The notes: generated by a model not told the origin, from the sequence alone. Counted from the stretch's first letter, positions 50,804 to 60,262 are shown. The stretch: DNA of 64,000 nt from Micromonospora luteifusca (GCF_016907275.1 NZ_JAFBBP010000001.1:6996001-7060000); one strand, 5' to 3'. Numbers and translations: made by a program.

Positions 50804-50933
50804 GCGGAAGCCAGGACAAGATGGCGCGGAAGCCAGACAAGACGGCGGCGGAAGCCGGAAGGACGGGGCGGAAGCCAAGGCAAGGCAGCGCGGAAGCCAA
50901 GGCAAGGCGGCGCGGAAGCCAAGGCAGGACGGG
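50804..50933. repeat. 22-bp tandem repeat, six copies
   Basis: GCGGAAGCC begins at 50804, 50826, 50848, 50868, 50890 and 50912, a period of 22 bases except one of 20. The remainder of each unit is a variable AAGGCAAGGC-type purine-rich stretch. It lies between the degraded stem-loops and the terminator of the LPVTG gene and is not in a recognisable coding frame. Confidence 0.85.
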
Positions 50934-50968
50934 CTGGCGCCCGTCGGAGTGTTCCGACGGGCGCCAGC
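50933..50968 (-). terminator. Terminator hairpin after LPVTG protein gene
   Basis: A perfect 16-bp stem (50933-50948 with 50953-50968) and four-base loop GTGT, 36 bases beyond the stop of the gene at 51005. No U-run, as usual in this genome. It probably ends the glycosyltransferase-DUF4012-LPVTG transcript. Confidence 0.82.
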
Positions 50969-51004
50969 TTCGTGTGCAATCCGGGCACTGCCCGGTGGTG
51001 TTGA

Positions 51005-51634
51005 TCAGTGCGCAGCACCACCGAGGCGCTGGCGGCGACGCCAGGCCAGGGTCAGCAGCAGCATGACCGCTCCGGCGCCGACCAGGCCACCGCCGAGCTT
51101 CATGGGTGTACCGACGCTGTCACCGGTGACGGGCAGCGGCTGCTTCTTGTGCAGCACCCGCAGCTCCGTGCTGGCGGTACGGTCGGACTCCCGGCCGTGG
51201 GCGGTGAAGGTCAGCAGACCCGTCACCGACGGCTTGTAGCTCTTGGTGAAGCGGCCCTGGCCATCGGTGTACGCCGTGAAGTTCAGCGGCGCGCTTGCCT
51301 GGTAGGCCACCGGGGCCATCGCCACGGTGCTGCCGTCGCTACGGCGAGCCGGTGCCTGACCGCCCGCCGGAGCGGCCAGCGGGGTCACCGTCACCGAGAT
51401 GTCAACGGTCTCGTTCGGACCGAAGTTGGTACCGGTCAGCACGACGGTCTCGCCGATGAAGATCGTCGGCCGGTTGACGGTGAGCGACGGGCCGGCCGGC
51501 GTGTACACCGGCGGCTGGGGCGGGTCAGTGGTGGCACTGGGCGCCGGCTGCGGCTGTGCCGCCCCCGCTGCCGTCGGCACGGCCACCACGGCCAGGCCGA
51601 CCGTGAGCGCCATGATGATGCGGGATAGCCGCAT
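51005..51634 (-). CDS. Cell-surface protein with LPVTG sorting signal
   Basis: A 209-residue exported protein: signal peptide (about 1-25, IIMALTVGLAVVAVPTAAGA), a Pro-rich linker, an IPT/Ig-like domain (about 45-165; PTIFIGETVVLTGTNFGPNE), then LPVTG, a hydrophobic helix (LGGGLVGAGAVMLLLTLAW) and the basic tail RRRQR. This order is a sortase substrate signal, so the protein is probably linked to the cell wall. The ATG at 51634 has GGAGGG upstream. It follows the DUF4012 gene by 13 bases. Confidence 0.85.
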   Translation of the reverse strand: MRLSRIIMALTVGLAVVAVPTAAGAAQPQPAPSATTDPPQPPVYTPAGPSLTVNRPTIFIGETVVLTGTNFGPNETVDISVTVTPLAAPAGGQAPARRSDGSTVAMAPVAYQASAPLNFTAYTDGQGRFTKSYKPSVTGLLTFTAHGRESDRTASTELRVLHKKQPLPVTGDSVGTPMKLGGGLVGAGAVMLLLTLAWRRRQRLGGAAH

Positions 51635-51647
51635 GATTGGTTCCCTC

Positions 51648-53432
51648 CTACTGGTCACAGCTTGGTGCGGAATGAACTTGGGTGATCCAGGGGTTGGCGG
51701 TGGGGGTCAGCCACAGCTCGGCCTGCCCGACGCCGGTCTTGGCTGTCAGCACGGTGGCCTCCAGCACCTTCTCGGCGCCGGGGGCGACGTCGATGCTGGT
51801 GGTTGCCGCGTGACGGCGGCGTTCGGTGCCGCTGCCAAGTGCCGTCTCGACCCCGTCGAGCCGGGCCTCGACCACCGCGCCACCAGCCGGACTGAAGATC
51901 GACACCAAGGTGCGAGCGGTGTACGGGTCGCCAGCCAGACCGAGGCCGAGGACGGATTCGCTAAGTCCGGACTTCGGCGCCGTCGAGCGCAGGGTCACCC
52001 GCAGCCGGAGCTCGCGGCGACCGTCGGGTCGGCATTCGCCGACTGTCAGGTTCGCCGTCGGCCGCAGGTAGTAGCCGAGCTTCGCGCCGCTGCCGTCGTT
52101 GAGGAACACGCCGACAGTTGGCACGGTGTCCTGTTCCGGAAGCGTCCCGGCCATCCGGCTCTCGCCGAACGTCCGCTGTTCCTCAGGTCGGGCACTCCAG
52201 AACAATATGCGACGTTCGGTGATAGCACGGTCAAATGCGGACAACAACGCCCGTGGGTTGACATTCTTCTTGAAGAAGGCGTCGAACACCGAAGCCGCCG
52301 ACGCCGCGAAGAAGTCGTCCTGCTGTTTGACGTTCAGCCGCTGGTAGCTGTCGTTGAGCAGGGTCTGCACGACCTTTTCGCTGGCAAGCGGGACACCACC
52401 GGGCACCAGCACCGGACCGGTCGCCTTGAGCAGGTAGGACAGCACCACCGGGTCGACGGCGAGCACGCCGTCGACGGTGGTGCCCGTGGAGCGGCGGAAC
52501 ATCTCGCGGTACAGCGCGGCAGCGGTCGGGAAGTGCGGGGACAGATTCACGTCGGCGGGATAGATGCCGGGTAGATCGGTCCAGAGTGCCCGGATCTCGC
52601 TGGGCAGCTTCAGCGCCGGGGTGAACCGGCCGAGCGAGGCACTGCTGCCCTGCTTGCCCATCTTCACCGCGCCGTTCTCCGCCTCCAACATCGCGTACGC
52701 GCCGAACATGCCTCCGGTGGCGCGCAGCTCGGCCAGGTTCTGCGAGACCAGCAGGTATCGCCGCGGTCCGTTCGCACCGAGCAGCGGCGGCAGCAGGCGG
52801 GCCCCCTGGTCGGCGGCCGCGGTCAGGCTGGCCAGTCGGTCGATCTCGGCGCGTAGGTCGGTCAACGCCTGCCGAATCTGGCTGACGAGACTGTCGGTCG
52901 GCACCGCCGCCAGGTCCTTACGCGTGCGCTGCACCGACTCCTCCACCTGGGCCAGCTCGGCGGAGACCGCGGTGAGCCGAGCGAGATTCACCCGGCCACC
53001 GACCGGCACCAGGCTGGTCAGATCCGTCCGAAGCAGAGTCGGGAACGCCTGCCGGGCCAGCTGGTCGATGGCAACGGCGATTCGGCGGACGGCGTCGAGA
53101 TCGTCACCGGCGATCGGCGTATGCCGACCGAGCCGCCAACTTGGATCGGTGGTCGCCGCCCGGGCCGCGCCGGACTGCTCCTGCAGCGCGGCGAGCGTCC
53201 GCAGGGCGCGGTCGGTGTCCCCGCCGACCACCTGGGCGCTCAACTCCCGGGCCAGGCCGGCGGCGTTGAGCAGGTGAGCACGCGCCTGCCAGCCGCGGAA
53301 GCCGATCCACCCGCCGGTCGTCAGCAGCAGCGAGCCGACCACCAGGGCGCCGAGAAGGGCCCGTCGCAGTCGGGCCCGCCGACGACGCCGGGACCGGCTC
53401 CGTCGCCGGGTCGGCCGTTCGCTCTCCGTCAC
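51648..53432 (-). CDS. DUF4012 membrane-anchored protein
   Basis: A 594-residue protein with an Arg-rich cytoplasmic start (RRRSRSRRRRRARLRR), one transmembrane helix (ALLGALVVGSLLLTTGGWIGF) and a large extracytoplasmic part with the DUF4012 domain (RRYLLVSQNLAELRATGGMFG, DGVLAVDPVVLSYLLKATG). DUF4012 genes are usually found in surface-polysaccharide loci of actinobacteria; their biochemical role is not known. The GTG at 53432 has GGGAG six bases upstream. It lies between a glycosyltransferase and a wall-anchored protein gene. Confidence 0.87.
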   Translation of the reverse strand: MTESERPTRRRSRSRRRRRARLRRALLGALVVGSLLLTTGGWIGFRGWQARAHLLNAAGLARELSAQVVGGDTDRALRTLAALQEQSGAARAATTDPSWRLGRHTPIAGDDLDAVRRIAVAIDQLARQAFPTLLRTDLTSLVPVGGRVNLARLTAVSAELAQVEESVQRTRKDLAAVPTDSLVSQIRQALTDLRAEIDRLASLTAAADQGARLLPPLLGANGPRRYLLVSQNLAELRATGGMFGAYAMLEAENGAVKMGKQGSSASLGRFTPALKLPSEIRALWTDLPGIYPADVNLSPHFPTAAALYREMFRRSTGTTVDGVLAVDPVVLSYLLKATGPVLVPGGVPLASEKVVQTLLNDSYQRLNVKQQDDFFAASAASVFDAFFKKNVNPRALLSAFDRAITERRILFWSARPEEQRTFGESRMAGTLPEQDTVPTVGVFLNDGSGAKLGYYLRPTANLTVGECRPDGRRELRLRVTLRSTAPKSGLSESVLGLGLAGDPYTARTLVSIFSPAGGAVVEARLDGVETALGSGTERRRHAATTSIDVAPGAEKVLEATVLTAKTGVGQAELWLTPTANPWITQVHSAPSCDQ

Positions 53433-53529
53433 ACCACACTCCCGTTCACGGAATCGGACAGAAGGTCGATTCCCTGACGTTCTTAGCATGTGTCAGGGAA
53501 CTTCGTACCGTTATTGCGCTTTGCGTCCT

Positions 53530-54774
53530 TTAAGCGAGTTTCCCTCGCGGTTCGGCGGGCTCTGCGACTCGCCCCGCCGCCTCGTGCAGCAACCGCTCGA
53601 TCCGGTCCACCCCAGCGGGCAGCGACATCTCCCGCAGGTACGCCGCCCGCCCCCGACGGCCCATCTCGGTGCGGGAAGGCGGAGGAATAGTGGCGGCCAA
53701 CCAGAACCGGTCGGCCAGCGCTGCCCAGTCCTCCGGGGGGCAGGAAAGCCCTGCCCTGGCGCGTTCGACCAGCTCGGTCGTGTCCCCGCCGGCCGAAGCG
53801 ACCACCGGTGCGGCACAGGAGAGCGCGGCCTGGAGTTTGCCGGGCACCATGCCCCGCAGCTCCGGAAGGTCGCGCAGCATGATCAGCTGATAGTCGGCGG
53901 CGGCGTACAGCTCGGGCATGTCGACCGGCGACCGCCGCTGCACGAAGCGGACGTTGTCCGCGCCCAACTCGGCGGCGAGCCCTCGGACCTGCCGCTCGGC
54001 CGCGCCCGAACCGACCAGGACCAGATCCATCGTCCGATCCAGCGCCGCCGCCGCTCGGACCGCGGTTTCCAGCCCCTGCCGTGGGCCGATGGTGCCGGCG
54101 TGCATCACCACGCACCGACCGTCCCGGCGGATCAACTGGCGGGCCGCCGCGCCGGGCGTCGCCGGGTAGAAGATCCGCTCGTCGGTCCAGTTCAGCACGA
54201 GCCGGACCCGGGACGGTTCGGCGCCGGCGGCGACAACCAGATCCCGCATCGACGGCGCGGCGACGGCGATCCGCGCGGCAGCCCGGTAGATCCGGGTCGT
54301 CGCGCTGCCCATCCGCGTCACCCAGCGACCCTCGGCCGGCTCGTCGGTGCCGTCACGGGTCCAGACATCCTGGACGTGCAGCACCGCGGGCACCTGCCCG
54401 AGCAGCCGGAGCACCCCGGCGGCGGCGAACGTCGTGGCCGGAAACTGGAAGACGTACAGCGCGTCCACGCCGCTGAAATACCGGCGCGCGGCCAGGGTCG
54501 CGCTACCAGCGAACGAGAGGTAGCTGGCCATCCGGGCCCCGGTGGACGTGGCGCCTCCGGGGTAGCGGGGCACTCGTCGGACGGTCAGCCGTTCGCTGTG
54601 CGTCTCGTGGTGCCAGCGCTGCCGCCAGCCGGGATAGACGTGCCCGCCGGGGTAGTCCGGAAACCCGGTGAGCACCCGAACCTCGTGCCCCCGCGCGGCC
54701 AGCTCCTCGGCAAGGCTGCCGGGGATGAACGCGGGCTCGGGCGGAAAGTGGTAGGACAGGATGCCGATCTTCAC
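53530..54774 (-). CDS. Glycosyltransferase family 4 protein
   Basis: A 414-residue GT-B glycosyltransferase related to WbuB-type enzymes. The N-terminal domain begins KIGILSYHFPPEPAFIPGSL; the C-terminal GT4 domain has VVMHAGTIGPRQGLETAV and the donor-binding segment MVPGKLQAALSCAAPVVAS with the nearby E in TTELVERARAG. It likely transfers a sugar from an NDP donor to a lipid-linked glycan in the cytoplasm. GTG start at 54774. It opens the transcript that continues to DUF4012. Confidence 0.9.
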   Translation of the reverse strand: MKIGILSYHFPPEPAFIPGSLAEELAARGHEVRVLTGFPDYPGGHVYPGWRQRWHHETHSERLTVRRVPRYPGGATSTGARMASYLSFAGSATLAARRYFSGVDALYVFQFPATTFAAAGVLRLLGQVPAVLHVQDVWTRDGTDEPAEGRWVTRMGSATTRIYRAAARIAVAAPSMRDLVVAAGAEPSRVRLVLNWTDERIFYPATPGAAARQLIRRDGRCVVMHAGTIGPRQGLETAVRAAAALDRTMDLVLVGSGAAERQVRGLAAELGADNVRFVQRRSPVDMPELYAAADYQLIMLRDLPELRGMVPGKLQAALSCAAPVVASAGGDTTELVERARAGLSCPPEDWAALADRFWLAATIPPPSRTEMGRRGRAAYLREMSLPAGVDRIERLLHEAAGRVAEPAEPRGKLA

Positions 54775-54942
54775 TGGTACGCCCCCGTCCACTGCGGATC
54801 GACATCCTTCGGCGCGGCACCCTGACCCAGGGGTGGACCGCCCGCGTACGATGCCGACAACCCCTCCCTGCGCGGCCGCCCGCACCGACGCACCGCCCTC
54901 GCGGTGCGGCCACCCGCGTCCACACCGATGAGAGGGGCACCG

Positions 54943-55497
54943 ATGGCTGATCGCGTGTTGTTCGTCTGCCACGCCAACCTGTGCCGGTCACCGATGGCCG
55001 AGCATCTGGCCCGCCGGCTGCTGGCCGACCGGCCCGTCACGGTGGCCAGCGCCGGCACCGACGCGATGGACGGGCTCGGCATGCATCCGTACGCCATGGA
55101 GGTCGTGGCCGAGAGCGGCGCGGAGGCGGCGGCGTTCCGGACCCGAGGATTGCGGCCCGAATACCTCGCCGACGCGACGCTGGTGCTGACCGCGACGCGG
55201 CGCCAGCGCTCGGTCTGCACCGCGCTGGCACCGAGTGCACTGCACCGGACGTTCACTCTGCACCAGTTCGGCCGGCTGGCGGCGGCGGCGGAGCCGCCCG
55301 TCGACTCAGCCGACGACCCGTTGCGGGCGGCGGTCGCCGCGGCCGCCCAGGCCCGGGGACGGCTGCAACCCGCCGCCCCGGACGAGGACGACCTTCGGGA
55401 CCCGATCGGCGGCACCGCCGCCGACTTCCGACGCTGCGCCGAGGAGATCGAACGTTCGCTGCGACCCCTCGCCGCGCTCATCGGGGCAGCCGGGTGA
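54943..55497 (+). CDS. Low-molecular-weight protein tyrosine phosphatase
   Basis: A 184-residue phosphatase with the P-loop VCHANLCRSP (C9-x5-R15) at the start and the general-acid Asp-Pro in LRDPIGG. In surface-polysaccharide loci such enzymes (Wzb/PtpA type) remove phosphate from the tyrosine-rich tail of the BY-kinase. That kinase is encoded on the opposite strand immediately downstream, with a 20-base overlap of 3' ends. The ATG at 54943 has AGAGGGG upstream. Confidence 0.9.
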   Translation: MADRVLFVCHANLCRSPMAEHLARRLLADRPVTVASAGTDAMDGLGMHPYAMEVVAESGAEAAAFRTRGLRPEYLADATLVLTATRRQRSVCTALAPSALHRTFTLHQFGRLAAAAEPPVDSADDPLRAAVAAAAQARGRLQPAAPDEDDLRDPIGGTAADFRRCAEEIERSLRPLAALIGAAG

Positions 55498-56941
55498 GTT
55501 CCTGGGTGTGGTCGGCGACGCCGTTGACCCCGGTGGTGGTTCCGCTGTGCCGGCCGGACGTCGACCGTTCGGTCGGCACCGACCCCGCGGCTATCGAGGT
55601 GACCACCCGGTAGGCCTCGTACTGGTACGCCTCGGCCTTTGCCACCTTGGCCATGTTCAGCACGCAGCCGAGGAGCCGGACCGAGACCGAGTGCAGGGAG
55701 CGGGCGGCCGCGGCCACCTGGCTGCGCGAGGTACGGCCCTGCTGGGTCACCAGCAGCGCACCGTCGGCCTGTACGGCCACGACCACGCCGTCGGTCACCG
55801 CGAGCAGCGGTGCGGTGTCGATGATCACGATGTCCGCCGACTCCCGCAGCGCCAGCAGCAGGTCCGACATCGCCTTGGAGCCGAGCAGCTCGCTCGGGTT
55901 CGGCGGGGCGGAACCGCTCGGTAGCACCAGCATCGACTTGTCGCCCCAGCGCTGCACGACGTCGCCGACCTGCACGTCCCCGACGAGCACGTCGGTGAGG
56001 CCGACACCGGCGTCCAGGCCCAGGTACTCGTCGACCTTCGGGCGGCGCAGGTCCGCGTCGACGAGCAGCACGCGCCAGCCCGCCTCGGCCAGCGCGATGG
56101 CCAGGTTGCAGGAGAGCGTGGTCTTGCCCTCGCCCTGCAGGGCGCTGGTCACGGCGATGACCCGGGCCGGCTCGTGGACATCCACGAAACGCAGGTTCGT
56201 CCGCAACTTTCGGACCGCCTCGGCGCGCGCCGAGTTCGCGGCGTCGCCGATGATCAGCGGTTTGGCGCGGGCGCCGGTCTCGAAGGGGATCTCGCCGAGG
56301 AGCGGACTGCCGGTGGCCCGTTGCAGGCCGGCGGAGTCACGCAGTCGAACGTCGGCGACGCCGCGCAGGACCGCCAGGCCGACGCCGAGCACCAGGCCGA
56401 TCAAGCCACCGAGGGTGAGGTTGCGCGCCGGCTGCGGCGAGACCGGGCTGGCGCTGACCCGTGGGCCGCTGACCACCTCGATCTTGAGAGGGGCCTTACC
56501 CTCCGGGGTCGTCTCGACCTTCTCCACCAGCTCGACGAACTTCGCGGCGAGACTTTCCGTCACCCGCAACGCACGCGTCTGGTCAGTGTCATTGACCGAT
56601 GCGCGCAGCAGGACCGTGCCGGTTTCGGTGGAGGTGGTGACCCGGTTGCGCACCTCGTCAGCGGTGAGGCCCACCGGCGTCTCGGCCACCACACTCTGCG
56701 CCAGCCGGTCGCTGGTGAGCAGGTCGGCGTACGACTTGACGCGCTGTTGAAGAAAGAGACCACCCTGGTAGGCGTCACTGACGCCCGAGTTGGGGGTGGT
56801 GACGAAGAAGGTCACCGAGGCGACGTACCGGGGTTTGGCCCGTACGGTCAGGAACGCCGAGACGCCCAGGAGCACCATGACCGTGACCAGCACGACCCAC
56901 CAGTGCCGGCGCACATGGCGCAAGTGGCGGAGCAGTTCCAT
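55478..56941 (-). CDS. Polysaccharide co-polymerase/tyrosine autokinase (Wzz plus BY-kinase)
   Basis: A 487-residue inner-membrane protein. N-terminal Wzz domain with helix WWVVLVTVMVLLGVSAFLTV and a second helix near 180 (LTLGGLIGLVLGVGLAVL); cytoplasmic kinase domain with Walker A SALQGEGKTT, Walker A' VLLVDADLRRP and Walker B IVIIDTAPLL. The tail has Tyr in AEAYQYEAYRVV, fewer than in E. coli Wzc. It controls chain length and export of the polysaccharide. The ATG at 56941 has GGAGG eight bases upstream; the frame to 57010 adds a non-family stretch. Confidence 0.93.
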   Translation of the reverse strand: MELLRHLRHVRRHWWVVLVTVMVLLGVSAFLTVRAKPRYVASVTFFVTTPNSGVSDAYQGGLFLQQRVKSYADLLTSDRLAQSVVAETPVGLTADEVRNRVTTSTETGTVLLRASVNDTDQTRALRVTESLAAKFVELVEKVETTPEGKAPLKIEVVSGPRVSASPVSPQPARNLTLGGLIGLVLGVGLAVLRGVADVRLRDSAGLQRATGSPLLGEIPFETGARAKPLIIGDAANSARAEAVRKLRTNLRFVDVHEPARVIAVTSALQGEGKTTLSCNLAIALAEAGWRVLLVDADLRRPKVDEYLGLDAGVGLTDVLVGDVQVGDVVQRWGDKSMLVLPSGSAPPNPSELLGSKAMSDLLLALRESADIVIIDTAPLLAVTDGVVVAVQADGALLVTQQGRTSRSQVAAAARSLHSVSVRLLGCVLNMAKVAKAEAYQYEAYRVVTSIAAGSVPTERSTSGRHSGTTTGVNGVADHTQELTRLPR

Positions 56942-57263
56942 CAGGAGCGCCTCCGTATCGGTCCGGTTACGCCAAAAAACTTCACGAAAACCCCCAAGGT
57001 CGTCTGTCAACTCGTGAAACCATTAAAGCGGCTCATACGGCTTATGTCCGGAGTTAGGTGTTTTCTGTCTCCGACATATGCGCTCGCATAACCAACCGGA
57101 CTAGCGGGCATTCGGCTGCGGCGATGCCCGGGAAAAGTCGGCGACCGCACATCCCCGCGGTCGCCGCCGCCGGTGGACCCGGATAGGGTCGGTGACGGTG
57201 TGCCGGGAAGTCTGGTCGGCGAGTGGATTCCTGCCGTCCTGATTCCCGAGGTGAGCACCGCAG
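56942..57263. other. AT-richer divergent region between autokinase and nhaA
   Basis: A 322-base gap with a part clearly less GC-rich than the surroundings (57000-57095). It holds a perfect inverted repeat TATGCG-CT-CGCATA (57077-57090), a TTGACA hexamer on the minus strand (57010-57005) and a CATACGGCTTATG imperfect repeat. This is the likely control region of the polysaccharide kinase gene; no gene is seen in it. Confidence 0.4.
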
Positions 57264-58655
57264 ATGACCTCCCCGTCGCCCGAGGGGCGACCGCAGGCTC
57301 GACTGTTCTCGCGATCGACCTGGCCCGAGGCCCGACACCTGGCCGACGTGTTGCGCACCGAGACAGTCGGTGGCGCGTTGCTGCTGCTCGGTGCCGTGTT
57401 CGCGCTGATCTGGGCCAACTCGCCCTGGTCCGACTCGTACACCCGGCTCGGCCACTGGGTGCCCTGGCCCGGCGGCGCCCCCTGGCACCTCGACCTGGAC
57501 GTGGCCACCTGGGCGGCGGACGGCCTGCTGGCCATCTTCTTCTTCGTGGTGGGCCTGGAGCTCAAGCGGGAGTTCGTCGCCGGTGAACTCCGCGACCCGC
57601 GCAGGGCGGCGCTGCCCGTGGTGGCCGCCCTCGGCGGCATGCTGCTGCCGGCGCTGATCTACGTGGCGGTCGTCCTCGGTGCCGGCGGGGAAGGGTTGCG
57701 CGGCTGGGCCATTCCGACCGCCACCGACATCGCCTTCGCGCTCGCCGTGCTTGCCCTGGTCAGCTCCCACCTACCCCAGGGCCTACGCGCGTTCCTGCTC
57801 ACCCTCGCCGTGGTCGACGACCTGTTCGCCATCACCATCATCGCGGTCTTCTACACCGCCGACTTCCATCCCGCCCCGCTGCTCGCGGCGCTGGCGCCGA
57901 TCGGGCTCTTCGCGTTGCTGGTGCGGCGCGGCCGTACCCGGTGGTGGGCGCTGATCCCACTCGCGATCGCCGCCTGGGCGCTGGTGCACGCCTCGGGCGT
58001 GCACGCCACGGTGGCCGGCGTGCTGCTCGGCTTCACCGTCCCGGTGCTGGCCCGCCGCCAGGTGGGTGCCGGCCAGCCGACCGCCAGCGGTCACCAGGCG
58101 GTGGGTGGCGGCGAGCCGACAGCCGGCGGTACGAGGACGGACGAGGGCGGGCTCGCCGCACACCTGGAGCACCGTTGGCGGCCGGTGTCGGCCGGCATCG
58201 CGGTGCCGATCTTCGCCCTGTTCGCCGCCGGGGTCACCCTGCGCGGCGCCGACCTGGGCGCCCTGCTGACCGACCCGGTGGTGCTCGCCATCGTCGCCGG
58301 ACTGGTGCTCGGCAAGAGCATCGGCATCTTCGGCTCGACGTACCTGCTGGCCCGGTTCACCCGCGGCGAACTCGACGAGGACATCACCTGGTCGGACCTG
58401 TGCGGGATCGCCCTGCTGGCCGGCGTCGGGTTCACCGTGTCGCTGCTCATCGGCGACCTGGCCTTCGGCACCGGCAGCACGGCCGACGACCGGGTCAAGG
58501 TGGCCGTGCTGCTCGGGTCGGTCATCTCCGCCGGGTTGGCCGCCACGGTGCTCGTCCGCCGCAACACCGCGTACCGCCAGGTGGCGGAGCGGGAACGGCT
58601 GGACGCCGACGGCGACGGCGTGCCCGACGTCTACCAACGGCCTTCCGACCGCTGA
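57264..58655 (+). CDS. nhaA: Na+/H+ antiporter NhaA
   Basis: A 463-residue membrane antiporter that expels Na+ in exchange for protons at high pH or salt. Diagnostic segments: [34 protein letters not shown] and [14 protein letters not shown], where the DD pair is the ion-binding site. About 12 helices are predicted. A hydrophilic insert (about 275-310, Gly/Thr-rich) lies before the last group of helices, and the C-terminal tail has DADGDGVPD, which resembles a calcium-binding loop. ATG at 57264. Confidence 0.94.
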   Translation: MTSPSPEGRPQARLFSRSTWPEARHLADVLRTETVGGALLLLGAVFALIWANSPWSDSYTRLGHWVPWPGGAPWHLDLDVATWAADGLLAIFFFVVGLELKREFVAGELRDPRRAALPVVAALGGMLLPALIYVAVVLGAGGEGLRGWAIPTATDIAFALAVLALVSSHLPQGLRAFLLTLAVVDDLFAITIIAVFYTADFHPAPLLAALAPIGLFALLVRRGRTRWWALIPLAIAAWALVHASGVHATVAGVLLGFTVPVLARRQVGAGQPTASGHQAVGGGEPTAGGTRTDEGGLAAHLEHRWRPVSAGIAVPIFALFAAGVTLRGADLGALLTDPVVLAIVAGLVLGKSIGIFGSTYLLARFTRGELDEDITWSDLCGIALLAGVGFTVSLLIGDLAFGTGSTADDRVKVAVLLGSVISAGLAATVLVRRNTAYRQVAERERLDADGDGVPDVYQRPSDR

Positions 58656-58682
58656 AGGCGGCGGCGCGGGCCGCAAGACGGC

Positions 58683-58880
58683 TCAGTGGCGGCGCTCGGC
58701 GGGCGGCAGGTCTTCGGTCTCCTCGACCAACGCCTCGGCCGCCGGTGCGGTGAGGTCGTCGCCCGGGACCGCCACCGCCTCGGCACGGTCCTGCTCGTCG
58801 GGCTTTCCGCGGGGCGGCGGTTCGGGAGCGGTGGGGTCACCGGAAAAGCCGTACTCGTTCGGTTCGTCGTGCCGGCTCAT
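58683..58880 (-). CDS. Small acidic hydrophilic protein
   Basis: A 65-residue acidic, proline-rich protein (MSRHDEPNEYGFSGDPTAPE, ending EDLPPAERRH), likely disordered. The ATG at 58880 has GGGAGG eight bases upstream and overlaps the stop of the upstream membrane protein gene by four bases, which supports it as real. Function unknown. It is the last gene of the DUF1622 operon and convergent with nhaA. Confidence 0.68.
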   Translation of the reverse strand: MSRHDEPNEYGFSGDPTAPEPPPRGKPDEQDRAEAVAVPGDDLTAPAAEALVEETEDLPPAERRH

Positions 58881-59209
58881 GTGGTCATCCTCCCGCTTTC
58901 CCCGGTTTCGCCTCTTAGCGCCAACGGTAGGTGCTGATCGTCCACGGCGCAGCGCGCCGGGGATTGTCGCCCGGACCACGGCGGCCGGGTGTTCAATGCC
59001 GCCCCGAGCAGTTGGCGTAGGGCGATGATCGCCGCCGCGCCGGCCAGGCCGTTCCAGCTCGGCTCGCCGACGAGCCGGAGCAGCCCGGCGGCGGTCAGCA
59101 GGTCCAGCAGCACCCGAACGGCGGCCCGCAGCGCCACGGTGGTGAGCGCGATGACCACACCGACGACCAGGGCCAGCGCGGTGACCACCGTGGTCAGGGT
59201 GCCGGTCAC
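58877..59209 (-). CDS. Small membrane protein of the DUF1622 operon
   Basis: A 110-residue protein with an N-terminal helix (TLTTVVTALALVVGVVIALTTV), a second weaker one (LLDLLTAAGLLRLV) and a third around NGLAGAAAIIALRQLLGAAL; the C-terminus is polar. It overlaps the DUF1622 gene by four bases at its start and the acidic protein gene at its end. No named domain; the overlaps make a membrane complex with DUF1622 plausible. Confidence 0.7.
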   Translation of the reverse strand: MTGTLTTVVTALALVVGVVIALTTVALRAAVRVLLDLLTAAGLLRLVGEPSWNGLAGAAAIIALRQLLGAALNTRPPWSGRQSPARCAVDDQHLPLALRGETGESGRMTT

Positions 59210-59568
59210 GTCCCGCGCTCCCGCTCGGCCACCTGCCGCTGCTCCTGGCCGATCTCCCGGCCCAGGAAGTAGTTCAGCGCCGTCCGGATCGTGGCGATCG
59301 CCGCGAGTTGGCCGATCTGATTGAACGACGGGGACACCGCCGTCCGCAGCACATCGGCCGCCAACTGGAATTCGAGGCCGAGAGTCAGGAACCGGCCCAA
59401 CGAGAGCCGGATCGGGGTGAAGACCGCGGCGGTGCGGTGTCGTAGCCCTTCGACCACGAACCGCACCGCCGCCCAGACCGCGCCGACGAAGATCACCAGA
59501 GCGCCGGCCACCTCCACCACGGCAACCAGCACCTGGTCGCCGTGTCGCAACAGCTCGGCCGGCTCCAC
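59206..59568 (-). CDS. DUF1622 membrane protein
   Basis: A 120-residue protein with the DUF1622 pattern: one helix at about 15-35 (VAVVEVAGALVIFVGAVWAAV), then RLSLGRFLTLGLEFQLAADVLRTAV and IATIRTALNYFLGREI. The last two segments are the conserved family core. Function unknown. It heads a three-gene overlap cluster with 58877 and 58683. Confidence 0.85.
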   Translation of the reverse strand: MEPAELLRHGDQVLVAVVEVAGALVIFVGAVWAAVRFVVEGLRHRTAAVFTPIRLSLGRFLTLGLEFQLAADVLRTAVSPSFNQIGQLAAIATIRTALNYFLGREIGQEQRQVAERERGT

Positions 59569-59607
59569 CCCGGGCCGTTACCCGCCCTCAGGGCAGCTAG
59601 TCGGCAC

Positions 59608-60195
59608 TCAGGTCAGCTCGTTCACCGCCTCGAGGATCAGCCAGAGACCGGAGATGGCGAACAGGATCGCGGCGCCGTACTTGATGGCCTTCTCCGGCAG
59701 CCGGCGACCCAGCATCCGGCCGACCAGGATGGCCAGCGCGTCCGCCGCCACCATGCCGATGGTCGAACCGAGCCAGGTGCCGAACCAGCCGTACTTGGTG
59801 GCGAGCGTGATCGTGGCGAGCATCGTCTTGTCGCCCAACTCGGCCAGGAAGAACGCCACCGACACCGCCACGATGGCGGTCTTGCTGGTCTTCTCCGCCT
59901 TGCGTCTCTCCTCCTCGGTGAGCTTGTCCCCGCGCAGGGTCCACGCACCGAAACCGAGGAACGCCACGCCGGCCACCAGGGAGATCCAGTCGGTGGGCAG
60001 CACCGCACCGAGACCCACACCGATGGCGACCGACGCCAGGTGCACCACCGCCGTGGCGACGGTGATGCCGATCAGCACCGGGATCGGCTTGAACCGCGTG
60101 GCGAAGGTCAACGCCATCAACTGGGACTTGTCCCCCAGCTCGGCAACGAAAATGACGCCGAAGCTGACGACCAGCGCGACGAAAAATCCCTCCAT
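59608..60195 (-). CDS. GDT1/TMEM165 family manganese exporter
   Basis: A 195-residue membrane transporter made of two inverted halves, each with the family motif E-x-G-D-[KR]-[ST]: FVAELGDKSQLMAL and FLAELGDKTMLATI. Relatives export Mn2+ (MneA) or move Ca2+/Mn2+ in eukaryotes. The ATG at 60195 has GGAAGGA upstream; an in-frame ATG at 60213 is less well placed. A Mn2+ riboswitch of the yybP-ykoY class lies directly upstream, supporting manganese export. Confidence 0.92.
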   Translation of the reverse strand: MEGFFVALVVSFGVIFVAELGDKSQLMALTFATRFKPIPVLIGITVATAVVHLASVAIGVGLGAVLPTDWISLVAGVAFLGFGAWTLRGDKLTEEERRKAEKTSKTAIVAVSVAFFLAELGDKTMLATITLATKYGWFGTWLGSTIGMVAADALAILVGRMLGRRLPEKAIKYGAAILFAISGLWLILEAVNELT

Positions 60196-60262
60196 GACAT
60201 CCTTCCCGCTCATGCCGGGAGGAGGTACAGGGGCGCCCTCGACCCGGCTGCAACAGCCTGAG

